Below, in pieces: positions 1-8,874 of a stretch of DNA of 64,000 bases (within the stretch, counting starts at the first letter, position 1; the number at the start of each line of letters is the position of its first letter). The stretch is from positions 868,001 through 932,000 of the forward strand of contig CAVZZG010000001.1 of NCBI GenBank assembly GCA_963779685.1. The letters are read 5' to 3'. The notes below the pieces were generated by a model. That model was not told the origin of the DNA, searched no databases, and worked only from the letters and a program-made list of their open reading frames with translations. The stretch comes from CAVZZG01 sp963779685 (GTDB lineage Bacteria; Actinomycetota; Thermoleophilia; Gaiellales; F1-60-MAGs149). The position numbers and the translations under genes are program-made.

Positions 1-275
1 GGGTTCGCGAAGATGCGGGTGAGCTTCGAGAGTCGGCCGCCGGCTCTCAACCGCAGCCGGCCGTTGCGATCGAGCTGCCAGCCGCCGCGCCACCGCTCCT
101 GGTCCTCCCACCGCTTCGGGTAGCCGCCGCCGGGCTTCGTCTCGACGTCGTTGAACCACATGTACTCGGCACCGGCCCGATTCGTCCAGACGGTCTTGCA
201 CGTGACCGAGCACGTGTGACAGCCAATGCACTTGTCGAGGTTCATGACCATGCCGAGTTGGGCCCGGATGCGCAT
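1..275 (-). CDS. narH: Respiratory nitrate reductase beta subunit, N-terminal part (cut by window edge)
   Basis: About 91 N-terminal residues of NarH, the iron-sulfur subunit that passes electrons from the membrane quinol oxidase subunit NarI to NarG on the cytoplasmic face. The start reads MRIRAQLGMVMNLDKCIGC, with cysteines 16, 19, 22 and 26 in the CxxCxxCxxxC ferredoxin spacing, followed by the NarH-typical WFNDVETKPG stretch. The ATG at 275 shares its A with the TGA of narG (TGATG), so the two genes are translationally coupled in the order narK-narG-narH. The rest, and presumably narJ and narI, lie before base 1. Confidence 0.95.
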   Translation of the reverse strand, partial: MRIRAQLGMVMNLDKCIGCHTCSVTCKTVWTNRAGAEYMWFNDVETKPGGGYPKRWEDQERWRGGWQLDRNGRLRLRAGGRLSKLTRIFAN

Positions 276-3200
276 CAGTACTCGACCTCGGTCTGGCGCT
301 TCCGGATCACCGTCAGCTCGTCACGCTGCGACCCGGTCGGCCCGTAGTAGTTGAAGCCGTAGGAGAGCTGCGCGTAGCCACCGACGAGGTGCGTCGGCTT
401 GATCGAGATCCTGGTGACCGAGTTGTCGGTGCCGCCGCGGGTCTTGGAGATGTCCGACTTGGGAACGTTCAGGTGCCGGTCTTGCGAGTGGTACATCATG
501 GCCACACCGGCCGGGACGCGGTGGCTGACGACGGCGCGGCAGGCGATCACGCCGTGGTGGTTGTAGACGTCGACCCAGTCGTTGTCGGCGACGCCGATGC
601 CGGCCGCATCGAGGTCGGACATCCAGACCGTCGGCCCGCCGCGGAAGAGCGTCAGCATGTGCAGGTTGTCCTGATACTCCGAGTGGATCGACCACTTCGA
701 GTGCGGCGAGAGCCAGCGCACCACGACTTCGGCCACACCGGGCTCGTCCAGCGTCAGCTTGCCGGCGTAGCGCATCGAGTTGACCGGCGGCCGGTACACG
801 GCGAGCGCCTCGCCGAGATCGACCAGCCAGGCGTGGTCGACGTACAGGTGCTGGCGGCCGGTGAGCGTGCGCCAGGGCACGAGCCGCTCGACGTTCATCG
901 TGAACGGGCTGTACCGGCGCTCGCGTGATTCGATGCCCGACCACTCGGGCGAGGTCATCACCTTCCTGGGCTGGACACGGGCCTCGCCGAACGTGATCTT
1001 CTCGTCGGCCCGATCCGCGACCAGGTCGACGAGATCGACGCCCGAACGCCGCTCCATGGCCCTGAACCCCTCGGTTGCGAGCCGGCCGTTGGTGGTGCCC
1101 GACAGGGCGAAGATCGCGTCCGCCCAGTGCACATCGCGCTCGAGCGCCGGGCGGCCGTCGCCGGCACCGCCGCGGATCGTGCCGTTCAGCGCCCTGAGCT
1201 CGGCCACCTCCACGCTCGGCTTGACCGACCAGCCCTTGACGCCGATGCCGAGCTGCTCCACCAGTGGCCCGAGGGCCTTCCACTTGGCCGCGATCGCGCG
1301 GTAGTCGCGCTCGACGACGATCAGCTTCGGCATGGTCTTGCCGGGCACCGGGTCGCACTCGCCTGCCTTCCAGTCGCGCACCTCGCCGAGCGGCTGAGCC
1401 AGCTCGTCGGGCTGGTCGTGCGCCAGCGGCGCGGCCACCAGGTCGCGGCGGACGCCGAGGTGCGTGGCAGCGAGCTCGGTGAACCGCTCGGTGATCAGCC
1501 GGAACGCGTCGAAGTCGGTGCGGGCCTCCCACGGCGGCGGCACCGCCTCGCCGAAGGTGTGCACGAACGGGTGCAGATCGGTGGAGGAGATGTCGTTCTT
1601 CTCGTACCAGGTCGCCGCCGGTAGCACGACGTCGGAGTACAGGCACGACCCGTTCATCCTGAAGTCGATGGTCGTGAACAGGTCGAGCTTGCCGACGGGC
1701 GCGTCCTCATGCCACGCAAGCTCCCGCGGGCGGACGTCCTCGGGCGACTCGGTGTTGCGGATGGCGGCGTCGGGCACGCCCAGCAGGTGCCGCAGGAAGT
1801 ACTCCTGTCCCTTCGCGGAGGAGCCGATGATGTTCGCCCGCCACTGCGTCAGCACCCGCGGGAAGTTGGCCGGATCGTCGGGATCCTCGGCCGCGAACCG
1901 CAGCCGGCCGGCCCGCAGCTCGTCGACGACGTGGTTTGCCGGTTCCTTGCCGGCGGCGGCGGCCTCGTCGCAGAGGTCGAGCGGGTTGCGGTCGAAGGTC
2001 GGGTACGACGGCATCCAGCCGGCACGCGCCGCCAGCGCTATGCAGTCCGCTACGGCGCGGCTACCGAGCCGTCCCCCGCCTCCGACCCACGACACCTCGT
2101 CGGTGCCGAAACGCTCGTAGCGCCACTGGTCGGTGGCCAGGTACCAGAACGGGGTGGTGGCCTGCTGCCGCGGCGGCCGAGACCAGTCGAGCGCGAACGC
2201 GACCTGCCCGAAGCCCGTGATCGGCCGCACCTTCTCCTGGCCGACATAGTGGGCCCAGCCGCCGCCGTTCACTCCCTGGCAGCCGCACAGCAGCACGAGG
2301 TTCAGCATTGCTCGGTAGATCTGGTCGGAGTGGTACCAGTGGTTCGTGCCGGCGCCCATCATGATCATCGAGCGGCCCCGGGTCTGCTCGGCGTTGCGGG
2401 CGAACTCCCGCGCGATGCGGCTCACCAGTTCCGGCGCCACGCCGGTGATCGACGCCTGCCAGCCAGGAGTGCCGGGCGACGAGGCGTCGTCCTCGCCGGC
2501 CGGCCAGTCGCCGGGCAGGCCGTCGCGGGCGACGCCGAGTTGCGCGCACAGCAGGTCGAACACCGTCGTCACCCGGCAGCCGCCGGCCATGATGGACGGC
2601 ACCCCGCGCCGGAGAGTCGCGCCGCTCGCCGCGGCGGTCGTGTCGAACCGCGGAAGCGTCACTTCCACGGCCTCGGCGTCCTCACGGCCGAGCAGCGTCA
2701 GTACCGGTTCGATCTCGCCCAGCGCGAGGTTCCACCTGCCTTCGCCGGCCTCGCCCCAGCGGTCGGCGATGGTGCCGTTCGGGAAGGCCGGTGCGCCGGT
2801 GCGCCCGTCGAGGACCGCCGTTCGCCACTCGGCGTTGGCGCCCTGGTCGCCGAAGTCGGAGGCGCGCAGGAAGCGCCCGCCGGCGACGGTGCCGTCGGTG
2901 CGCGCGTCCAGGCGCACCAGGAACGGCAGGTCGGTGAAGCGCCGCACGTAGTCGTCGAAGTACGGCGTCGTGCGCTCGACGTGGAACTCCTTCAGGATCA
3001 CGTGCGCCATCGCGAGTGCAAGTGCCGCATCGGTGCCCGGCTCGGCGGCGAGCCAGTCGTCGGCGAACTTCGTGTGCCCGGCATAGTCCGGCGAAACGAC
3101 CACCACCTTCTGGCCCTTGTATCGCGCCTCGGTCATGAAGTGCGCGTCCGGCGTGCGGGTCTGGGGGATGTTCGAGCCCCAGAGGATGACGTAGCCGGCG

Positions 3201-3928
3201 CTCCACCAGTCGGCCGACTCGGGGACGTCGGTCTGGTCGCCCCAGATCTGCGGCGATGCCGCCGGCAGGTCGGCGTACCAGTCGTAGAAGCTGAGGCAGA
3301 TCCCGCCGATGAGACTGAGGAAGCGCGTGCCGGCCGCGTAGGACACGGCCGACATGGCCGGGATCGGTGAGAACCCCGCCACGCGGTCGGGGCCATAGCG
3401 GCGGATCGTGTACACGTGGGCAGCGGCGATCAGCTCGGACACCTCGTCCCAGCTCGACCGCACGAAACCCCCCTTGCCGCGCCGGCTCTTGTAGGCCGCC
3501 GCCTTGTCCGGGTCCTCGACGATCGCCGCCCACGCCTCGACCGGGTCGCCGGTACGCGCCAGTTCGCCGCGGTACAGCTCGAGGAGCACGCCGCGGACGT
3601 ACGGATAGCGCACCCGGATCGGCGAGTACACGTACCACGAGAACGAGGCGCCGCGAGGGCAGCCGCGCGGCTCGTACTCCGGGGTGTCGGGCCCGTTGGT
3701 CGGGTAGTCGGTGGCCTGCGTCTCCCAGGCGACGATGCCATCCTTGACGTGCACGAGCCATGAGCACGACCCGGTGCAGTTGACTCCGTGCGTCGAGCGC
3801 ACGATCCGGTCGGCCTGCCACCGCTCGCGGTAGAGGCGCTCCCAGCTCCGATCCTTCTGCTCGAGCGCCGACCACGACTCGGTCGAGGGTGCGCGGCGGA
3901 GATGCCGCGGTTCGAGGCCCGTCGTCAC
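275..3928 (-). CDS. narG: Respiratory nitrate reductase alpha subunit (molybdopterin catalytic subunit)
   Basis: Catalytic subunit that reduces nitrate to nitrite at a bis-MGD molybdenum centre; 1217 residues, normal for NarG. The N-terminal FS0 cluster ligands are visible as His47, Cys51, Cys55 and Cys90 (HGVNCTGSCSW and EPRGCPRGAS). Asp220 in DWYADLP matches the molybdenum-ligating Asp of E. coli NarG (Asp222). No twin-arginine signal is seen, so a cytoplasm-facing enzyme is expected. The GTG start at 3928 overlaps the narK stop (GTGA) and gives the correct family N-terminus. The same frame stays open up to 5122, but that upstream part is antisense to narK codons in another frame and does not resemble NarG. 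Confidence 0.96.
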   Translation of the reverse strand: MTTGLEPRHLRRAPSTESWSALEQKDRSWERLYRERWQADRIVRSTHGVNCTGSCSWLVHVKDGIVAWETQATDYPTNGPDTPEYEPRGCPRGASFSWYVYSPIRVRYPYVRGVLLELYRGELARTGDPVEAWAAIVEDPDKAAAYKSRRGKGGFVRSSWDEVSELIAAAHVYTIRRYGPDRVAGFSPIPAMSAVSYAAGTRFLSLIGGICLSFYDWYADLPAASPQIWGDQTDVPESADWWSAGYVILWGSNIPQTRTPDAHFMTEARYKGQKVVVVSPDYAGHTKFADDWLAAEPGTDAALALAMAHVILKEFHVERTTPYFDDYVRRFTDLPFLVRLDARTDGTVAGGRFLRASDFGDQGANAEWRTAVLDGRTGAPAFPNGTIADRWGEAGEGRWNLALGEIEPVLTLLGREDAEAVEVTLPRFDTTAAASGATLRRGVPSIMAGGCRVTTVFDLLCAQLGVARDGLPGDWPAGEDDASSPGTPGWQASITGVAPELVSRIAREFARNAEQTRGRSMIMMGAGTNHWYHSDQIYRAMLNLVLLCGCQGVNGGGWAHYVGQEKVRPITGFGQVAFALDWSRPPRQQATTPFWYLATDQWRYERFGTDEVSWVGGGGRLGSRAVADCIALAARAGWMPSYPTFDRNPLDLCDEAAAAGKEPANHVVDELRAGRLRFAAEDPDDPANFPRVLTQWRANIIGSSAKGQEYFLRHLLGVPDAAIRNTESPEDVRPRELAWHEDAPVGKLDLFTTIDFRMNGSCLYSDVVLPAATWYEKNDISSTDLHPFVHTFGEAVPPPWEARTDFDAFRLITERFTELAATHLGVRRDLVAAPLAHDQPDELAQPLGEVRDWKAGECDPVPGKTMPKLIVVERDYRAIAAKWKALGPLVEQLGIGVKGWSVKPSVEVAELRALNGTIRGGAGDGRPALERDVHWADAIFALSGTTNGRLATEGFRAMERRSGVDLVDLVADRADEKITFGEARVQPRKVMTSPEWSGIESRERRYSPFTMNVERLVPWRTLTGRQHLYVDHAWLVDLGEALAVYRPPVNSMRYAGKLTLDEPGVAEVVVRWLSPHSKWSIHSEYQDNLHMLTLFRGGPTVWMSDLDAAGIGVADNDWVDVYNHHGVIACRAVVSHRVPAGVAMMYHSQDRHLNVPKSDISKTRGGTDNSVTRISIKPTHLVGGYAQLSYGFNYYGPTGSQRDELTVIRKRQTEVEY

Positions 3929-5136
3929 GGGGCCAGCGCCCCCGTCGAGCCGCCCGAAGCGGACACGGCCTCCTCGCGCTGCATCTGCAGCGTCACGAGG
4001 AGGCAGACCGCGGCGAAGGCGACCAACCCCAGGAAGCCGATCGCGTAGCTGTCGAAGCGGTCCTTGACGATGCCCATCACGAGCGGAGGGAAGAACCCGC
4101 CAAGGCCGCCGAACATGCCCACGATGCCCGTCGCCGCGCCGGTCGCGGTCGGAAACTCCTGGGGCACGAGCTTGAAGACGGCCCCGTTGCCGAACCCCAG
4201 GAACACGGCCATCGTCAGGCACGCGATCCGTACCTCGGCGATGTGCGGATCGCGAGCGATCGCCGCGAGCACGGCCGCGTCGACGGCAATGCCGGCGAGG
4301 GCCACCACGAGCACCGACGCGCCGCTGAACCGGTCGGCCAGCCAGCCGCCGGCTGGGCGCGCCGCGACCGCGACCGCAGCGAAGCCGGCCGCGCGCTCGC
4401 CCGCGTCGAGCGTGTTGAATCCGAACCAGTTGGTGAGCAGCGTCGGCAGGTACACCGTCATGGCGACGAATCCGCCGAACGTGACGAAGTAGAGGAGGGA
4501 GAGCCGGTGCAACCGCCATCCGCTGCGCCAGACCTCGGCGTACCGGCTCGGTGCCGTCCGCTCTTTCGCGTCGCGCGCGAACAACCAGAAGGTGAGAGCG
4601 ACAGCGGCCAGCAGAACGGCCATGCCCCAGCCGATGTAGACCTTGCCCCAGTTCTTGTACACGCGAGGGACGAAGTACGCGGCGAGCGCCGTGCCGATCG
4701 TCCCGATGCCGTAGATGCCGATCGCGAAGCCGAGTCGCGGTCCACGCCACCACCCTGCCACGAAGGGCACGCCGACGGCGAACGCGGCGCCGGCACCGCC
4801 GAGCAGGAAGGCGACGATCGCCAGCGACCAGAACGAGTTGGCATATCCCAGGGCGACTGCCGGCAGGGTCGAGACCAGCATGGTGATGGTGAACATCCTG
4901 CGCCCGCCGAAGCGGTCGGCGAGGACGCCGAACGGCAGCCGCAGCAGCGAGCCGCACAGCACCGGTACGGCGATCAGCACCGCGGTGCGCGTATCCGTCA
5001 GATGGAGCTGCGTCTGCAGCTTCTTGGCGATCGGCGACACCAGGCCCCAGCTCGTGAAACAGACCAGGAACGCGAGCGTGCCGAGGAGGAGGTTCCGGGT
5101 GGCGCCCGCCGGAGCTTTCCACTTTGCGGTATCCAT
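3925..5136 (-). CDS. narK: Nitrate/nitrite transporter, MFS family
   Basis: About 403-residue major facilitator protein with some 12 hydrophobic segments. It has the NarK/NNP signatures FTSWGLVSPIAKKLQ near the N-terminus and a glycine-rich GMFGGLGGFFPP segment in the second half. Imports nitrate and/or exports nitrite for the reductase encoded immediately downstream (4-bp GTGA overlap with narG). The ATG at 5136 is preferred; a TTG three codons upstream (5145) is also in frame. No strong Shine-Dalgarno sequence is visible and the leader is short. Divergent from the Rrf2 regulator with about 50 bp between starts. Confidence 0.93.
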   Translation of the reverse strand: MDTAKWKAPAGATRNLLLGTLAFLVCFTSWGLVSPIAKKLQTQLHLTDTRTAVLIAVPVLCGSLLRLPFGVLADRFGGRRMFTITMLVSTLPAVALGYANSFWSLAIVAFLLGGAGAAFAVGVPFVAGWWRGPRLGFAIGIYGIGTIGTALAAYFVPRVYKNWGKVYIGWGMAVLLAAVALTFWLFARDAKERTAPSRYAEVWRSGWRLHRLSLLYFVTFGGFVAMTVYLPTLLTNWFGFNTLDAGERAAGFAAVAVAARPAGGWLADRFSGASVLVVALAGIAVDAAVLAAIARDPHIAEVRIACLTMAVFLGFGNGAVFKLVPQEFPTATGAATGIVGMFGGLGGFFPPLVMGIVKDRFDSYAIGFLGLVAFAAVCLLVTLQMQREEAVSASGGSTGALAP

Positions 5137-5151
5137 GTCTGACAAGATATG

Positions 5152-5164
5152 TAGTCTGCGACTA
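5152..5164. promoter_or_regulatory. Candidate operator in the narK / Rrf2 divergent promoter
   Basis: A perfect inverted repeat, TAGTC-tgc-GACTA, sits in the roughly 50-bp gap between narK and the Rrf2-family regulator. Its position suggests binding by that regulator and control of both directions. The link is inferred from location and symmetry only; it is shorter than the usual NsrR consensus. Confidence 0.45.
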
Positions 5165-5187
5165 AACTATTACCGCGTGATCGCCTA

Positions 5188-5637
5188 ATGCGCCTTCGGT
5201 TTTCCCGTACCGCCGACTACGCCCTTCGTGCCGCCCTCGAGGTCGCGCGCGCACCGGCGGGCCGGCTTGTCTCGCGCCAGTCCATCGCTGACGGGACCGA
5301 CGCGCGCCTGTCCGTGGTGACCCAGTCGCTGGCTGCGCTGGTGCGGGCGGGTGTGTTGGTCGGGCAGGCGGGGCCGGGCGGCGGCTACCGGCTAGCGAGG
5401 GCCGCGAGTCTGATCTCGGTCTTCGAGGTGGTGATGGCGGTGGACGGCGAGCCGCGCGAGGAGCGCTGCGTCCTACACGAGAAGGCCTGTTCCTGGACGG
5501 GCGCATGCCCGTTCCACGCGGTGCTCGCGGCTGCGCAGGATCGGTTCTACGAGACGCTGCGATCGACGAGTCTCGCAGATGTCGCCTCCGGGGCGACGAC
5601 CGTCAGCGGCCGCGCCCCGGACGCGATCAACCTTTAG
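5188..5637 (+). CDS. Rrf2-family transcriptional regulator, NsrR-like
   Basis: 149 residues: N-terminal winged helix (SRTADYALRAALEVA, then a recognition region near residues 40-55, then the wing GGGYRLA) and three cysteines at 94, 101 and 107 in the region where NsrR/IscR proteins bind an iron-sulfur cluster. Divergence from narKGH suggests it senses nitric oxide or redox state and controls nitrate respiration. Cluster type and ligand cannot be read from the sequence. It ends 28 bp from the convergent AAA ATPase gene. Confidence 0.85.
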   Translation: MRLRFSRTADYALRAALEVARAPAGRLVSRQSIADGTDARLSVVTQSLAALVRAGVLVGQAGPGGGYRLARAASLISVFEVVMAVDGEPREERCVLHEKACSWTGACPFHAVLAAAQDRFYETLRSTSLADVASGATTVSGRAPDAINL

Positions 5638-5665
5638 TGGTGTAGTCGATGAATCGGCGAGTCCA

Positions 5666-6775
5666 TCAGGCCGTGAAGCCGATCGGCTGCCGCGTCTCCA
5701 CGACCTCGCCGCGCACGCGCGCATAGAGGTCGGCCAGCGTGGCAGCCTGGCCCGCACCCTCGGCACCGCGTGCCGCGAGCCAGGCGTCGGCCTCGCCGGC
5801 CGGGAACGGCCCGAACTCGATCCGCGACGCGCAACGACCAGGCCGGGACACGGCCGGGTGGAGCCGCTGGAGCGGCTCGTTGGTCGTCACCAGCACGAGC
5901 ACGCGCAGCCCCTGCCCGACGAGTCCGTCCACCAGATTGAGCAGTCGCGACAGCCCCTGACCGGTGCGCTGTTTGGCGTCGACGGCGAGGAGCTCACCCG
6001 TGTCCTCGAGCACCAGCAGGTTCCAGCGCTCGTCGCTGTCCTCGTCCAGCACGACCTCGAGCAGGTAGTCGGCGCGCTCGGCGAACAGCACCTCCGGGTC
6101 GACGACGTAGCGCACGTCGCACCATGCCCGCCACTCCCATGCCAGAGCGCGGAGGGCATGGGTCTTGCCCGTGCCCGGGGGGCCGTACCAGAGCAGGAGC
6201 TGGCCGCCAGTACTCGGGCGGAAGTCGTCGGCCAGGAGGGTGGCGAGCTGATCGCGCACGGCGGCCGGATAGTTGTCGATGATCTCCTGCCAGGGCGGGA
6301 CGGCGATCGAGCGGTGCGTCGAGCACGCTCCGTGCGCGCCGTACGCCCAGAACCCGATGGGCACCTCGGTGACCGTGCTGGCGACGGCCTGTGGGAAGCA
6401 CCCCTGCAGCCAGGCCCGGATCTCGGGCAGCAGCACCCGCTCGGACGCCGCGGCGGTGACGCGCAGGCTCCCCTGGGAGAGCCGGAGTTCGGCGAAGCAC
6501 TCGCTGCCGAACAGTGCCTGGAGATCGAGCAGCGCGACCTCGGCGTGCTGGTCGCTCGCCGTGACGAGGGCGTAGGGCAGCACCGGGTCGATCTCGGTGG
6601 CGGTGGTCGGCCAGTTGAACGAGGCAAGGTGACCGATGCCGCGGTCGAGGACCAGCGTCCCGAACCGAGCCGATGGCACGGCGTGCGCCGACCCGTCGAT
6701 GACGACCTGCAGACGCTCGGAGGTCGTCATCGGGGCCTTGCGGTGGTCGGATTCGGTTGTCGGTACTGGCTTCAT
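5666..6775 (-). CDS. AAA-family ATPase, DUF5925-like
   Basis: About 369 residues. The N-terminal half (to about 190) has no recognised motif and resembles the actinobacterial DUF5925-type architecture. The C-terminal half is an AAA domain with Walker A GPPGTGKT (about residue 198), an acidic Walker B-like LLVLEDTGE, a sensor-1-like VLVTTNEP and an arginine-rich SRPGRC arginine-finger region. It probably remodels an unknown protein partner. The ATG at 6775 is chosen because GGAG lies 8 nt upstream; a GTG at 6796 and an ATG at 6730 are alternatives. No neighbour indicates its client. Confidence 0.7.
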   Translation of the reverse strand: MKPVPTTESDHRKAPMTTSERLQVVIDGSAHAVPSARFGTLVLDRGIGHLASFNWPTTATEIDPVLPYALVTASDQHAEVALLDLQALFGSECFAELRLSQGSLRVTAAASERVLLPEIRAWLQGCFPQAVASTVTEVPIGFWAYGAHGACSTHRSIAVPPWQEIIDNYPAAVRDQLATLLADDFRPSTGGQLLLWYGPPGTGKTHALRALAWEWRAWCDVRYVVDPEVLFAERADYLLEVVLDEDSDERWNLLVLEDTGELLAVDAKQRTGQGLSRLLNLVDGLVGQGLRVLVLVTTNEPLQRLHPAVSRPGRCASRIEFGPFPAGEADAWLAARGAEGAGQAATLADLYARVRGEVVETRQPIGFTA

Positions 6776-6807
6776 GGCGCTACTCCGTTCGATCACAGGA
6801 CGACAAA

Positions 6808-6829
6808 GGGCGGCCCAACCGGACCGCCC
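6808..6829. other. Small hairpin upstream of the AAA ATPase gene
   Basis: GGGCGGCCC and GGACCGCCC form a 9-bp stem with one C-A mismatch and an AACC loop, 33 bp before the ATPase start codon. It would lie in the 5' leader of the minus-strand transcript and could modulate translation. The rest of the 243-bp gap to the VOC gene is comparatively AT-rich (around 6930-6965) and probably carries promoters. Function not established. Confidence 0.3.
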
Positions 6830-7018
6830 CTCGCGGAACTCGGCATGCGGCCAGCCACTACCGGCAGGCGCACCTCCGCGCGAGGGTCATCGAGTGGATC
6901 GTCGAGGCGGTGGATTGCATCGGCATCGAGCATAACATCTATCCATCTGGTTGTCACGACCAGTGGTACGGTCGGGCCGGTGTGTGGTACTCATGCGCCG
7001 TCCTCGAAGGGAGACGAC

Positions 7019-7396
7019 GTGCCACGAATCACGCAGATAGGCCGGGTGATGGTGCCCGTGTCGGATCAGGACGCGGCGATCGCGTTCTACACGGACGTGC
7101 TGGGGTTCTCGCTCGCCGCCGACGTGCCCTTCGGGGACGGTGACCGGTGGGTGGAGGTGGCGCCGCCCGGCGGCGGGGCCGCGATCGCCCTGGTGCCGTC
7201 GCGCGGCGAGTACCAGACGGGGCGGATGACTGGCATCGCGCTCGAGTCGCCTGACCCCCGGGCCGACCACGCCGAGTTGCAGGCGAAGGGCGTCGACGTC
7301 GACGCCGAATTGATGGGTGGCGACGGCACCGTGCCGCTGCTGTTCATGTTCCGCGACCACGACGCGAACCACCTGATGGTCGTCGCCGGCTCCTGA
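7019..7396 (+). CDS. VOC/glyoxalase-fold protein
   Basis: 125 residues with one vicinal-oxygen-chelate module pair: ITQIGRVMVPVSDQDAAIAF at the start, FYTDVLGF, and a C-terminal FMFRDHDANHLMVV segment. Such proteins are metal-dependent lyases, dioxygenases or antibiotic-binding proteins; the substrate is unknown. The GTG at 7019 is chosen because AAGGGAG lies about 6 nt upstream and it begins exactly at the domain. The same frame stays open far upstream, but that part does not look like protein. Confidence 0.82.
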   Translation: MPRITQIGRVMVPVSDQDAAIAFYTDVLGFSLAADVPFGDGDRWVEVAPPGGGAAIALVPSRGEYQTGRMTGIALESPDPRADHAELQAKGVDVDAELMGGDGTVPLLFMFRDHDANHLMVVAGS

Positions 7397-7430
7397 CGGC
7401 GGCGGCACGCCCGCCGCCCGCGCGTAGCTC

Positions 7431-8339
7431 TCACAGCGCCGAGCTGTCGGCGCGCGGGTGATTCACGATCGCGACACCTGTGATCACCAGGGCGATCCCG
7501 GCCACGGCGAGGCCGCCCGGGAGGTTGCCGCGAGCGGCCTCGTACACGACGGCGACCGCTGGGACGAGAAACGTCCAGGCGTAGACGCGCGTCGCCGGCC
7601 AACTGCCCAGCGCGGCGTTGAAGCCGACGTAGACGATCACCTGCCCGCCGATGACGAGAAACGCAAGCGCTGCCGCCAGGGAGCCGTCCCGCCACTCGGT
7701 CGTCCCGCCCTCGAAGGGCAGCAGCGCCAGCAGCGCGACCCCGCCGCAGAGGAACTGGGCGGCGGTCAGGCCGGCAATGTCGAGATGGGCATCGCGGAGC
7801 GCGAGCGCCCGCATGCCGAGGCCGCCGCACGCCCAGCCGAGCGCGCCCAGGAGGGCGAGCACGAATCCGATTGCGAGGTCCGATCCGGTGGCGACGTCAC
7901 CCGGGTCGGACAGCACCACCGCCAGCACGCCCGTGAAGCCGACCACGAGCCCGACGGCGCGCAGCGCGTTGATCCGCTCCGCCAGCAGCATCCGGCCGAG
8001 CAGCGCGACGAAGAAGGGGGCGGTGTTCAGCAGTACGGCGGCGACGGCGGCGCCGGCGCGGCTGGTCGCCTCGCTGATTCCGACGAGGGTTAGGGTCGTG
8101 TTGCCGAAGCCGATCAGCGCCGCCAGCAGCCAGAGCCGCCGGGTGCGCGGGAGCCGGCTCCCGAGCAGGGGCAGGGCAAGCGTGAGGAGGATCCCGCCGC
8201 CGAGCGCCCGCACGGCGGCGACCGTGATCGGCGTCGTCTCCCGAAGGGCGGAGGCGGTCACCGGATACCCGAGCCCGGCGATCAGCATGACGATGCCGAG
8301 GGTCACCGAGACGGGCAGCTGGGTGCGTCGCATCGACAT
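7431..8339 (-). CDS. EamA/DMT-family membrane transporter
   Basis: 302 residues with about ten hydrophobic helices in two EamA repeats (about 8-140 and 160-295). Drug/metabolite transporter family, probably exporting a small metabolite; substrate unknown. The ATG at 8339 (MSMRRTQLPVS) begins just before the first helix; an ATG two codons later is equally possible. The frame extends upstream to 8615, but that stretch is antisense to the next gene and is rejected. Confidence 0.85.
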   Translation of the reverse strand: MSMRRTQLPVSVTLGIVMLIAGLGYPVTASALRETTPITVAAVRALGGGILLTLALPLLGSRLPRTRRLWLLAALIGFGNTTLTLVGISEATSRAGAAVAAVLLNTAPFFVALLGRMLLAERINALRAVGLVVGFTGVLAVVLSDPGDVATGSDLAIGFVLALLGALGWACGGLGMRALALRDAHLDIAGLTAAQFLCGGVALLALLPFEGGTTEWRDGSLAAALAFLVIGGQVIVYVGFNAALGSWPATRVYAWTFLVPAVAVVYEAARGNLPGGLAVAGIALVITGVAIVNHPRADSSAL

Positions 8340-8398
8340 CTGCGGCTGCGCATCATCACCGACGCCGGTTCGGCGAGGAGCGCCGCCGCGCCGTGGGC

Positions 8399-8848
8399 TC
8401 AGGGCACCGGGGTATGCGCGGGACCGTGGAGACGGTTCCACGCGTTCATGATCGCGATCGTGAAGATCAACGACGCCACCTCGGCCTCGTCGAAGAGCTC
8501 GCACGCTGCCTCGATCGCCGCATCGGCCTCGCCCGAGTCGTGCATCCGCGTCACCTCGTCCGCCAGCCGCAGCGCCGCGCGCTCGCGGTCGTCGAACACG
8601 TCGGCTTCGCGCCATGCGCCGAGCACGTCGAGCTTGACCTCGGCAATGCCCTGGCCGCGGGCGGCCAGCATGTGCGTGCGCAGGCAGTAGGCGCAGCCGT
8701 TGAGCTGAGACGCGCGGAGCTTGACGAGCTCGCGCAGACCGGGCTCGAGAGCCGATTGGCCGAGGGCGCGCTCGACGCCGGCGAGCGCACGATAGGGCTC
8801 GGGAGCGAGGGCCCGGAGGTTGAGGCGATGGTGGTGTGTGGCGTCCAT
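8399..8848 (-). CDS. Carboxymuconolactone decarboxylase / AhpD-like protein
   Basis: 149 residues carrying the AhpD peroxidatic motif CAYCLRTH (CxxCxxxH). The all-alpha AhpD fold supports peroxide reduction or related redox chemistry. The start MDATHHHRLNLRAL at 8848 is preceded by GGAG on the minus strand. It sits directly downstream of the MMPL transporter gene (26 bp) on the same strand. Confidence 0.88.
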   Translation of the reverse strand: MDATHHHRLNLRALAPEPYRALAGVERALGQSALEPGLRELVKLRASQLNGCAYCLRTHMLAARGQGIAEVKLDVLGAWREADVFDDRERAALRLADEVTRMHDSGEADAAIEAACELFDEAEVASLIFTIAIMNAWNRLHGPAHTPVP

Positions 8849-8874
8849 GGTGGTCGCTCCGGGTCGCTGGGAGG

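Noticed and set aside
1709..3370. Long plus-strand open frame opposite narG
   Set aside because: Antisense to narG and low-complexity; high GC content produces many such open shadow frames throughout the window.
3929..5122. Open frame extending narG upstream by about 400 codons
   Set aside because: It runs through narK in another frame, is Arg-rich and unlike NarG; the GTG at 3928 gives the normal NarG length and start.
6930..7010. Imperfect inverted repeat around TGGTTGTCACGACCA as an operator
   Set aside because: Only 12 of 15 positions are symmetric and no regulator gene is adjacent; too weak to annotate.
5579..7018. Long plus-strand frame leading into the VOC gene
   Set aside because: It is antisense to the AAA ATPase; only the part from the GTG at 7019, with a good ribosome site, resembles protein.
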